Assembly (NCBI RefSeq): GCF_019795155.1
Contig: NZ_JAILYN010000012.1
Span: 1 to 64,000 of the forward strand
Length of the DNA stretch: 64,000 nucleotides
Source: Marinobacterium arenosum
Lineage (GTDB): Bacteria; Pseudomonadota; Gammaproteobacteria; Pseudomonadales; Balneatricaceae
Direction: 5' to 3'
Shown here: piece by piece, positions 55,003-64,000 of the stretch
Position numbering within the stretch: the stretch's first letter is position 1
Layout: every line of letters begins with the position of its first letter
The notes under the pieces: generated by a model
What the model saw: the letters and a program-made list of their open reading frames with translations, nothing else
What the model was told of the DNA's origin: nothing
The model's database searches: none
Position numbers and translations under genes: made by a program

Positions 55003-56835
55003 ATGCCCCAGTATCGCTCCAAGACATCCACTGCCGGCCGTAACATGGCCGGCGCCCGCGCGCTTTGGCGTGCCACCGGTATGAAGGATGAAGATTTCCA
55101 CAAGCCGATCATCGCGGTCGCCAACTCCTTTACCCAGTTTGTGCCGGGCCATGTCCACCTGAAGGACATGGGTCAGCTGGTCGCGCGCGAGATTGAGAAA
55201 GCGGGCGGGGTGGCCAAGGAGTTCAATACCATCGCGGTGGATGACGGTATCGCGATGGGCCATGACGGTATGCTGTACTCGCTACCGTCGCGCGACATCA
55301 TCGCCGATTCGGTCGAGTACATGGTCAACGCCCATTGCGCCGATGCCCTGGTCTGCATCTCCAACTGCGACAAGATCACCCCGGGGATGCTGATGGCGGC
55401 AATGCGGCTGAACATTCCGGTAATCTTCGTCACCGGCGGCCCGATGGAAGCCGGCAAGACCAGGCTGGCCGACCACAAGCTGGACCTGGTCGACGCGATG
55501 GTGCTGGCAGCCGACCCGGCCGCCTCCGATGAGCTGGTCGACGAGGTCGAGCGTTCCGCCTGCCCGACCTGCGGTTCCTGCTCCGGCATGTTCACCGCCA
55601 ACTCGATGAACTGCCTGGCCGAGGCGCTGGGGCTGGCGCTGCCGGGCAACGGCACCGTGGTAGCGACCCACGCCGACCGCAAGCAGCTGTTCCTGCGCGC
55701 CGGCCGCACCATCGTCGAGCTGACCAAGAAATACTATGAACAGGATGACGAGCGGGTGCTGCCGCGCTCCGTTGGCCTGAAGGCGTTCGAGAACGCCATC
55801 ACCCTGGATATCGCCATGGGCGGTTCCACCAACACCATCCTGCATCTGCTGGCGATCGCCCAGGAAGCGGAGATCGACTTCACGATGAAGGATATCGACC
55901 GCCTGTCGCTGCAGGTGCCGCAGCTGTGCAAGGTGGCGCCGAACACCCAGAAATACCATATCGAAGACGTGCATCGTGCTGGCGGCATCATGGGCATTCT
56001 CGGCGAGCTGGACCGCGCCGGCAAACTGCACACCGACGTGCCGACCGTCCATGCAGCGACCATGAAGGATGCGCTGGACGAGTGGGACATCATGCGCAAC
56101 CCGTCGCCGGAAGTGGTCGAGTTCTATCGGGCCGGCCCGGCCGGCATCCCGACCCAGCAGGCGTTCAGTCAGAGCACCCGCTGGCCGACGCTGGACGGCG
56201 ACCGCGAGAACGGCTGCATCCGCTCGATCGATCACGCCTTCTCGCAAGAGGGGGGCCTGGCGGTACTGCACGGCAATATCGCGCTGGACGGCTGCGTGGT
56301 GAAATCCGCCGGGGTCGACGAGTCGATCCTGGTGTTCGAAGGGCCGGCGCACATCACCGAGTCGCAGGATGAGGCGGTCGCCAACATTCTGGATGACAAG
56401 GTCAAGGCCGGCGACGTGGTGATCGTCCGCTACGAAGGGCCCAAGGGTGGTCCGGGCATGCAGGAGATGCTCTACCCGACCTCCTACATCAAGTCCAAGG
56501 GGCTGGGCAAAGCCTGCGCGCTGCTGACCGACGGTCGTTTCTCCGGCGGTACCTCCGGCCTGTCGATCGGTCACGTGTCACCGGAAGCGGCGGCTGGCGG
56601 TGCCATCGGCCTGGTGCGCAACGGCGATATCATCCGCATCGACATCCCGAACCGCACCATCGACGTGCTGCTGTCCGATGAAGAGTTGGCCGCCCGCCGC
56701 GTCGAGCAGGACAAGCTGGGCTGGAAACCGGTCGAAGAGCGGCCGCGTAAGGTGTCCGCCGCGCTGAAAGCCTACGCCAAACTGGCTACCTCGGCCGACA
56801 AGGGCGCGGTGCGCGACCTGTCGCTGCTGGACTGA
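55003..56835 (+). CDS. ilvD: Dihydroxy-acid dehydratase
   Basis: Third step of branched-chain amino-acid synthesis; a 4Fe-4S dehydratase of 610 residues, the usual length of the E. coli type. Cluster ligands are visible in [13 protein letters not shown] near residue 122 and [11 protein letters not shown] near 190-195, the family signature [10 protein letters not shown] lies near 270, and [19 protein letters not shown] near 515. The N-terminus [15 protein letters not shown] is nearly the same as E. coli IlvD. A terminator follows. Confidence 0.97.
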   Translation: MPQYRSKTSTAGRNMAGARALWRATGMKDEDFHKPIIAVANSFTQFVPGHVHLKDMGQLVAREIEKAGGVAKEFNTIAVDDGIAMGHDGMLYSLPSRDIIADSVEYMVNAHCADALVCISNCDKITPGMLMAAMRLNIPVIFVTGGPMEAGKTRLADHKLDLVDAMVLAADPAASDELVDEVERSACPTCGSCSGMFTANSMNCLAEALGLALPGNGTVVATHADRKQLFLRAGRTIVELTKKYYEQDDERVLPRSVGLKAFENAITLDIAMGGSTNTILHLLAIAQEAEIDFTMKDIDRLSLQVPQLCKVAPNTQKYHIEDVHRAGGIMGILGELDRAGKLHTDVPTVHAATMKDALDEWDIMRNPSPEVVEFYRAGPAGIPTQQAFSQSTRWPTLDGDRENGCIRSIDHAFSQEGGLAVLHGNIALDGCVVKSAGVDESILVFEGPAHITESQDEAVANILDDKVKAGDVVIVRYEGPKGGPGMQEMLYPTSYIKSKGLGKACALLTDGRFSGGTSGLSIGHVSPEAAAGGAIGLVRNGDIIRIDIPNRTIDVLLSDEELAARRVEQDKLGWKPVEERPRKVSAALKAYAKLATSADKGAVRDLSLLD

Positions 56836-56893
56836 TCTTTTAGTACCAGCATCCTATTCCAGTCGCTAAGTGACTGGAATTGATTACAAAAAT

Positions 56894-56927
56894 AAAGCCA
56901 GTCAGTTAACCGCTGACTGGCTTTTTT
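56894..56927 (+). terminator. Rho-independent terminator after ilvD
   Basis: AAAGCCAGTCAG (56894-56905) pairs with CTGACTGGCTTT (56913-56924), followed by Ts. Confidence 0.95.
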
Positions 56928-57234
56928 GTTTCTTTTATTGCCTTTGTTTCGGTCGTGCTCGGTCGGGTGTCGCCGAGTGGGGGCCCAGCCTTGCAGGGTG
57001 GGCACGTTTTTCGTGCCCACGCGCGCTCGTTCACCTGTTCTAGATGTTTCCCGCTAACCGGCGATGAGATTTTTTATGGCTGCACGTAGAGGCCGTCTCG
57101 GAATCCCAAAAAGAACGCCTGTCGGCGTTTGGTCGGCTAAGCCTGCCCGGCCGGAACCAACTCTGCAGGGGGCGGTTGCCGCTCGGGGCGCCAACGGAAC
57201 TGAAAGACTCGACAGATATAAAATAAAGAAAAAA
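56928..57234. other. Intergenic region between ilvD and norR
   Basis: About 307 bp between convergent genes: a GTGGGCAC hairpin at 56991-57020, and GC-rich inverted segments such as GGCGCC near 57186. A 65-codon plus-strand frame at 57064 runs into norR and has no domain, so I do not call a gene. Confidence 0.6.
56991..57020. repeat. GTGGGCAC hairpin element, copy 3
   Basis: TTGCAGG, GTGGGCAC (56998-57005), T-rich loop, GTGCCCAC (57013-57020). Same orientation as the copy at 50873. Confidence 0.75.
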
Positions 57235-58777
<1,543 letters not shown>

Positions 58778-58785
<8 letters not shown>

Positions 58786-58873
58786 TTGGATAACTCTGGT
58801 GTCATTAAGACAACATTCTAGTTGTTATCAATTAGATAACAAGTTTTATTTTTCCCTTTGAAATCAATTAGAT
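58778..58873. promoter_or_regulatory. Cluster of NorR-type enhancer sites
   Basis: Four inverted repeats with a common core RTCAWTWRGAY are centred at about 58786 (GTTGTC-N5-GATAAC), 58806 (TGTCATTAAGACA), 58832 (TTGTTATC-N5-GATAACAA, perfect arms) and 58868 (ATCAATTAGAT). The site at 58806 contains GT-N7-AC, the core reported for E. coli NorR sites. Three or more sites upstream of a sigma54 promoter is the known NorR arrangement. The leftmost overlaps the norR start codon, which would also allow autoregulation. Confidence 0.75.
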
Positions 58874-58879
58874 AAATTT

Positions 58880-58895
58880 TGGCACGTAAATTGAT
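58880..58895 (+). promoter_or_regulatory. Sigma54 (-24/-12) promoter for norC
   Basis: TGGCACGTAAATTGAT matches the sigma54 consensus TGGCAC-N5-TTGCW except at the -12 position (TTGA for TTGC). The start would lie near 58906, about 90 bp before norC. Confidence 0.75.
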
Positions 58896-58942
58896 ATACA
58901 GGAGGCACTGAATAATTTTAACCAACCTGGAGGGGAGCAGTG

Positions 58943-59002
58943 ATGACCCCAGACAAACTGCATCGGCAGCCGGCCCGGCTCGAAGGGGGGCGGCATGGCT
59001 GA
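58943..59002 (+). other. 19-codon upstream ORF overlapping the norC start
   Basis: ATG at 58943 follows GGAGGGGAG with a 5-base gap and runs 19 codons to a TGA at 59000-59002, overlapping the norC ATG at 58995 in another frame. It could couple translation to norC or be a leader; the peptide matches no family I recognise. It may equally be chance. Confidence 0.3.
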
Positions 59003-59441
59003 GATGTTCACCAAGGGCATGGCCCGCAATATCTACTACGGCGGCGGAGTGTTCTTCTTCCTGCTGCTGGTCGGACTGACTTTCGACACCTTGCGCGAAC
59101 TGCCGCAGCGTGATCACCGTGAGAATATCACCGAATCGGTGGCGCGCGGTAAGGCGTTGTGGGAGGAGAACAACTGCATCGGCTGCCACAGCCTGATGGG
59201 CGAGGGCGCCTACTTCGCGCCTGAGCTGGCCAACGTGTTCGACCGTTACGGCCAGGGCAGCGAGGAGAACTTCCACCAGTTCATGCAGGCCTGGATGGCG
59301 ATGCAGCCGATGCCGACCGAGGGTCGCCGCAAGATGCCGCAGTTCCACCTGAGTCAGCAACAGGTCGCCGATCTGACCGATTTCCTGATCTGGACCTCGC
59401 GCGTCAACGATAACGACTGGCCGCCGAACCGGGAGGGTTAA
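58995..59441 (+). CDS. norC: Nitric oxide reductase cytochrome c subunit
   Basis: The small subunit of the cytochrome-c-dependent NO reductase, 148 residues. One N-terminal membrane anchor (about 14-33, GGGVFFFLLLVGLTF) is followed by a periplasmic cytochrome c domain with haem motif CIGCH near residue 62 and the conserved FAPELANV; the axial methionine is probably in MPTEGRRKMPQF. GGGGGG lies 5 bases before the ATG. norB begins 3 bp after the stop. Confidence 0.95.
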   Translation: MAEMFTKGMARNIYYGGGVFFFLLLVGLTFDTLRELPQRDHRENITESVARGKALWEENNCIGCHSLMGEGAYFAPELANVFDRYGQGSEENFHQFMQAWMAMQPMPTEGRRKMPQFHLSQQQVADLTDFLIWTSRVNDNDWPPNREG

Positions 59442-60884
<1,443 letters not shown>

Positions 60885-60921
60885 GCGGTGACTTAGCATC
60901 AAAGCATCAACAAGCACTCTT

Positions 60922-60946
60922 GGGGCACGCCTGTGCCCCCTTTTTT
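60922..60946 (+). terminator. Rho-independent terminator between norB and norD
   Basis: GGGGCAC (60922-60928) pairs with GTGCCCC (60933-60939) around GCCT, followed by C and six Ts, 37 bp after norB. It may be a partial terminator that lowers norDQE expression relative to norCB. Confidence 0.88.
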
Positions 60947-60978
60947 CCGAATTTACATTGAATTGAGCGAGGCCTGAG

Positions 60979-62799
60979 ATGGAAGAGTTTGTCGGCGCAC
61001 TCTGGCACCGCCTGGTGACCCGCCAGTCGGCTACCGACTACCCGGACGCGGCAGTCGCCCTGGCCGACCTGCAGCCGCAGCTGGCGCCGTTCTTTCGTGC
61101 ACTGGGCGGCTCGCCCGGTCTGCTGCTGGAAGGCGCCGAGCCGCGTGCGTTCCGGGCGCCGCGCCGGTTTATCCAGCGGGTCGCCGGCAGCCACAGCCGA
61201 TTTACGGTTGGCTGGCAGGATGAACGCAGTCTGCGTCTGCCGCCGATGATCGCTCAGTTCGATGATCCCGCGCTGAACGAAGCGCTCTACTTCTGGCTGG
61301 CCGCCCTGGCCAGCCAGCTACCGACTATCCGTCATTGGCTGGTGGACAACCAGCGGGTGACAGCTGAACTGCTGGCGCGCCGGCCAGGCCTGGCCGCCGG
61401 CTACCGGCGGCTGGTCGAGGCGACGTTGGCGCAGCGCCAACAGCTGCTGCAGCTGGAAGGCGCGGCGCTGGAGCGCGAACAGGCGATCCGCCAGGCACTG
61501 CTGGAGCCCGGCTCGGTCAGCCGGTTGCCCAAGGCGGCCGGCGACCCGTTGCCGGTGCCGCTCTGGCTCTATCCGGCGCCGTTGCGTGATGTTTCCATCG
61601 CGGCTGAAGATGAGCAGGACGAAGTGACTAACCAGTCTGCCGCCCAACCAGAAAAACTGGAACTGGCCCGCAAGCAGGCCCGGCGTACCGATGACCGCAA
61701 AGAGACCGACGGGCTGATGATCTTCCAGCTGGAGGCGCTGTTCACCCGGGTCGAGCAGGTCGATGTCGATCGTGTCCAAGAGGAGGACCTGGACGACGAG
61801 GGTGCGCCGGACGATCTGGATATCATCAGCCTGTCGCGCCAGCGCCGCGCCGGCGCCGGCAAACTGAAGTTCGATCTCGACCTGCCGGCCCCGCAGCAGG
61901 ACGAACTGGCCCTCGGCGACGGCATCCGGCTGCCGGAGTGGGACTACCGTACTCAGCAGCTGCGGCCGGACTACTGCCTGCTGCAGCCGATGCTGGCCGA
62001 CGACGCCGAACCGGCGCCGCTGCCCGAACATCTACGAGGCCCGGCCCGGTTGCTGAAGAACCGCTTTGCCAACCTGAAGCCGCAACGCAGCTGGCAGCGC
62101 CGCCAGCCGCAGGGTGAGGAGCTGGACTTGGATATCTGGCTCGACAGCCTGACCCAGCCCGGCCGCAGCACCGAGCCGGTGGCCTGCTTCCGTCAGCGCC
62201 AGGCGGCGGCGCGGGATCTCTCCTGCCTGCTGCTGGCCGATATTTCGATGTCCACCGACGCCGGCCTCAATGCCGAGCAGCGGGTGATCGACGTGATCCG
62301 CGACAGCCTCGGTCTGTTCGCCGAGGCGCTCAGCGGCTCCGGTGATCGCTTCGCGATCTACGGTTTCTCGTCGATCAAGAACAAGCAGGTGCGCTACCAC
62401 CTGTTGAAGAACTTCAACGAGCCCTACGGCGACCGGGTGCGCGGCCGTATCCAGGCGATCAAGCCCGGCTTCTACACCCGGATGGGGGCGGCGATCCGCC
62501 AATCTACGGCGATTCTCGAGCAGCAGAAAACCGAGCAGAAATTGCTGCTGATCATCTCCGACGGTAAGCCGAACGATATCGATCACTACGAGGGCCGCTA
62601 CGGTATCGAGGATACCCGCCAGGCGATCCAGCAGGCGCGGGCCAAGGGGTTGCAGCCGTTCTGCGTCACCATCGACGAACAGGCCAGCGATTACCTGCCG
62701 TACCTGTTCGGCGATCGCGGCTACGCGCTGGTCAACGACCTGACCCGGTTGCCGATGCTGTTGCCGAAACTTTACCTGAACCTGACCGGCGCTCACTGA
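60979..62799 (+). CDS. norD: NO reductase activation protein NorD (VWA domain)
   Basis: A 606-residue cytoplasmic protein needed for active NorBC. The N-terminal half is family-specific; the C-terminal von Willebrand A domain (about 395-600) has the MIDAS motif DISMSTDAG near residue 405 and ISDGKPNDIDHYEGRYG. With the MoxR-type ATPase NorQ it likely inserts the FeB iron. GAGG lies 7 bases before ATG 60979. norQ follows by 33 bp. Confidence 0.93.
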   Translation: MEEFVGALWHRLVTRQSATDYPDAAVALADLQPQLAPFFRALGGSPGLLLEGAEPRAFRAPRRFIQRVAGSHSRFTVGWQDERSLRLPPMIAQFDDPALNEALYFWLAALASQLPTIRHWLVDNQRVTAELLARRPGLAAGYRRLVEATLAQRQQLLQLEGAALEREQAIRQALLEPGSVSRLPKAAGDPLPVPLWLYPAPLRDVSIAAEDEQDEVTNQSAAQPEKLELARKQARRTDDRKETDGLMIFQLEALFTRVEQVDVDRVQEEDLDDEGAPDDLDIISLSRQRRAGAGKLKFDLDLPAPQQDELALGDGIRLPEWDYRTQQLRPDYCLLQPMLADDAEPAPLPEHLRGPARLLKNRFANLKPQRSWQRRQPQGEELDLDIWLDSLTQPGRSTEPVACFRQRQAAARDLSCLLLADISMSTDAGLNAEQRVIDVIRDSLGLFAEALSGSGDRFAIYGFSSIKNKQVRYHLLKNFNEPYGDRVRGRIQAIKPGFYTRMGAAIRQSTAILEQQKTEQKLLLIISDGKPNDIDHYEGRYGIEDTRQAIQQARAKGLQPFCVTIDEQASDYLPYLFGDRGYALVNDLTRLPMLLPKLYLNLTGAH

Positions 62800-62832
62800 G
62801 CAGAACAGAATAGATTGTTACAGGACACCATC

Positions 62833-63609
62833 ATGACTACTCAACGTCCCTACCTGCCGCAACATAACGAGATCGAACTGTTCCAGTGCGCCGCCGACAA
62901 CCGGCTGCCGGTATTGCTGAAGGGGCCGACCGGCTGCGGCAAGACCCGCTTCGTGCAGCATATGGCCGAGCAGCTGGGCCGCAAGCTGTACACCATCGCC
63001 TGCCACGACGACCTGACTGCCGCCGATCTGGTCGGCCGCCACCTGATCGGCGCCGACGGCACCTACTGGCAGGACGGCCCGCTGACCCGCGCGGTGCGCG
63101 AGGGGGCGATCTGCTACCTCGACGAGGTGGTCGAGGCGCGCAAGGACACCACCGTGGTACTGCACCCGCTGTCCGACCACCGCCGCGAGCTGCCGATCGA
63201 GCGCACCGGCGAACTGCTGCAGGCGCATCCCGATTTCATGCTGGTGATCTCCTACAACCCCGGTTACCAGAACATGATGAAGGGGCTGAAACCGAGCACC
63301 CGCCAGCGTTTCGTGGCGTTGAGCTTTGACTACCCGGATGCCGAACATGAGGTGGTGATCCTCTGCCAGGAATCCGGCATCGACAAGCAGACCGCCGGCC
63401 AGCTGGTAGCGCTGGGCCAGGATCTGCGCCGGCTGAAAGATCAGGACCTGGAGGAAGCCGCTTCCACCCGCCTGCTGATCTACTGCGCGCTGATGATCAA
63501 GGGGGGCACCCCGGCGGCGCAAGCCTGTCGTAGCTGCCTGGCGGAACCGCTCAGCGACGACAGCGAAACCCTGGCGGCGATCGACCGGTTGATCAGTAGC
63601 TATTTTTGA
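62833..63609 (+). CDS. norQ: NO reductase assembly ATPase NorQ (MoxR family)
   Basis: A 258-residue AAA+ ATPase of the CbbQ/NirQ/NorQ group. Walker A GPTGCGKT near residue 33-40, Walker B AICYLDEVVEA, and ISYNPGYQNMMKGLKPSTRQRF with the sensor region are clear. It acts with NorD in maturing NorBC. I chose ATG 62833 (AGGA 8 bases before); the frame starts six codons earlier with a less supported codon. It lies between norD and norE. Confidence 0.93.
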   Translation: MTTQRPYLPQHNEIELFQCAADNRLPVLLKGPTGCGKTRFVQHMAEQLGRKLYTIACHDDLTAADLVGRHLIGADGTYWQDGPLTRAVREGAICYLDEVVEARKDTTVVLHPLSDHRRELPIERTGELLQAHPDFMLVISYNPGYQNMMKGLKPSTRQRFVALSFDYPDAEHEVVILCQESGIDKQTAGQLVALGQDLRRLKDQDLEEAASTRLLIYCALMIKGGTPAAQACRSCLAEPLSDDSETLAAIDRLISSYF

Positions 63610-63666
63610 AGTTTTTGATTCTTTATTAGGGCCGAGGCGGCCAACTCAGCAAGGAAGGAGATTGCC

Positions 63667-64000
63667 ATGACGGCAGCGACGCCCCAGACGATGGCGCCCT
63701 CGGTGCTCTCTCGAGCAGACAGCCATAAAGATAACGTGCCGGGTGGGATTGCGGTCTGGGTGCTGATCTATGCCGAGCTGACCGAGTTCGCGCTGTTCTT
63801 CCTGGTTTACCTGGTGACCCGCGCCCACAATCCGGAGCTGTTCGCCGAGGGGCCGGCATACCTCAACACCACCGCCGGCACCCTGAACACCCTGGTGCTG
63901 GTCACCAGCAGTTTCTGCGTCGCCCGGTCGATGGCGGCGATCCGTCGCAACGACCGGGCCCGCTGCATCCGCTGGCTCTGGTTGACGCTGGCCTGTGCCG
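63667..64000 (+). CDS. norE: NorE, cytochrome c oxidase subunit III-like (5' part, cut by window end)
   Basis: The first 111 codons of a coding sequence that stays open to the window edge. After a polar N-terminus it reads VPGGIAVWVLIYAELTEFAL, then LNTTAGTLNTLVLVTSSFCV, the first and second helices of the haem-copper oxidase subunit III fold as found in NorE. NorE is linked to NorBC function but is not essential. GGAAGGAG lies 7 bases before ATG 63667, 57 bp after norQ, so it belongs to the norDQE unit. Confidence 0.88.
   Translation, partial: MTAATPQTMAPSVLSRADSHKDNVPGGIAVWVLIYAELTEFALFFLVYLVTRAHNPELFAEGPAYLNTTAGTLNTLVLVTSSFCVARSMAAIRRNDRARCIRWLWLTLACA

Overview
The window is one continuous piece of a GC-rich gammaproteobacterial chromosome. 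Gene order points to the Pseudomonadales/Oceanospirillales side of the class: pilT-pilU beside yggS-proC-yggT-yggU-metX-metW-DUF4426-rdgB-hemW, then lptM-lysA-dapF-DUF484-xerC-yigB divergent from cyaY, are both arrangements typical of Pseudomonas and its marine relatives. Species cannot be named from the sequence alone. Almost all of it is housekeeping DNA; the accessory parts are the intergenic repeats, an LPS-sugar cluster and a nitric oxide reductase locus.

Layout. 1-122: the 3' end (domains V and VI) of a group II intron, just downstream of pilU. 142-2328: twitching-motility ATPases pilU and pilT. 2419-9349: PLP homeostasis, proline, methionine (metX/metW with a long, apparently structured leader), nucleotide sanitation (rdgB), haem chaperone (hemW). 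9541-13208: two convergent chemoreceptors separated by a bidirectional terminator; one has a PilJ-type sensor similar to known nitrate receptors. 13499-18036: yigB-xerC-DUF484-dapF-lysA-lptM operon, including a 36-codon lipoprotein gene, with divergent cyaY. 18653-19265: an array of about 83-bp REP/REPIN-like units. 19285-31824: LPS functions (waaA, msbA, an LpxL-type acyltransferase, a WaaL-type ligase, three GT4 glycosyltransferases, a galE-like epimerase, a polysaccharide deacetylase, and two ELM1-family paralogues bracketing a five-gene operon). 32206-37852: ilvE, glnE and a CYTH-domain triphosphatase. 38023-44909: DUF47-pit phosphate pair, argE, argA, and a DUF898/M48 peptidase pair. 45146-50364: hpf, a LysR regulator with divergent ABM monooxygenase/DUF2798 genes, a PhoPQ-like two-component system with a PepSY protein, and a glycine-zipper protein. 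50974-56835: a dCache chemoreceptor, a small membrane protein, alanine dehydrogenase and ilvD. 57235-64000: norR divergent from norC-norB, then norD-norQ-norE (norE cut by the window end).

How the parts work together. The nor locus looks self-contained: NorR, a sigma54-dependent NO sensor, lies opposite norCB; between them are up to four similar inverted repeats and a -24/-12 element, and NorD/NorQ/NorE are accessory and assembly factors. The LPS block supplies Kdo transfer, lipid A acylation and flipping, core sugars and O-antigen ligation. Intergenic DNA carries at least three repeat families: REP-like arrays, a GTGGGCAC hairpin with three copies, and 7-bp tandem arrays at two places with several decayed relatives. 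I found no tRNA, rRNA, CRISPR array, prophage or complete insertion sequence. No clearly undescribed multi-gene system stands out. The best candidates for new biology are the metX leader, the paired ELM1 proteins in the LPS cluster, the 7-bp array immediately upstream of argA, and the cysteine tail on NorB.
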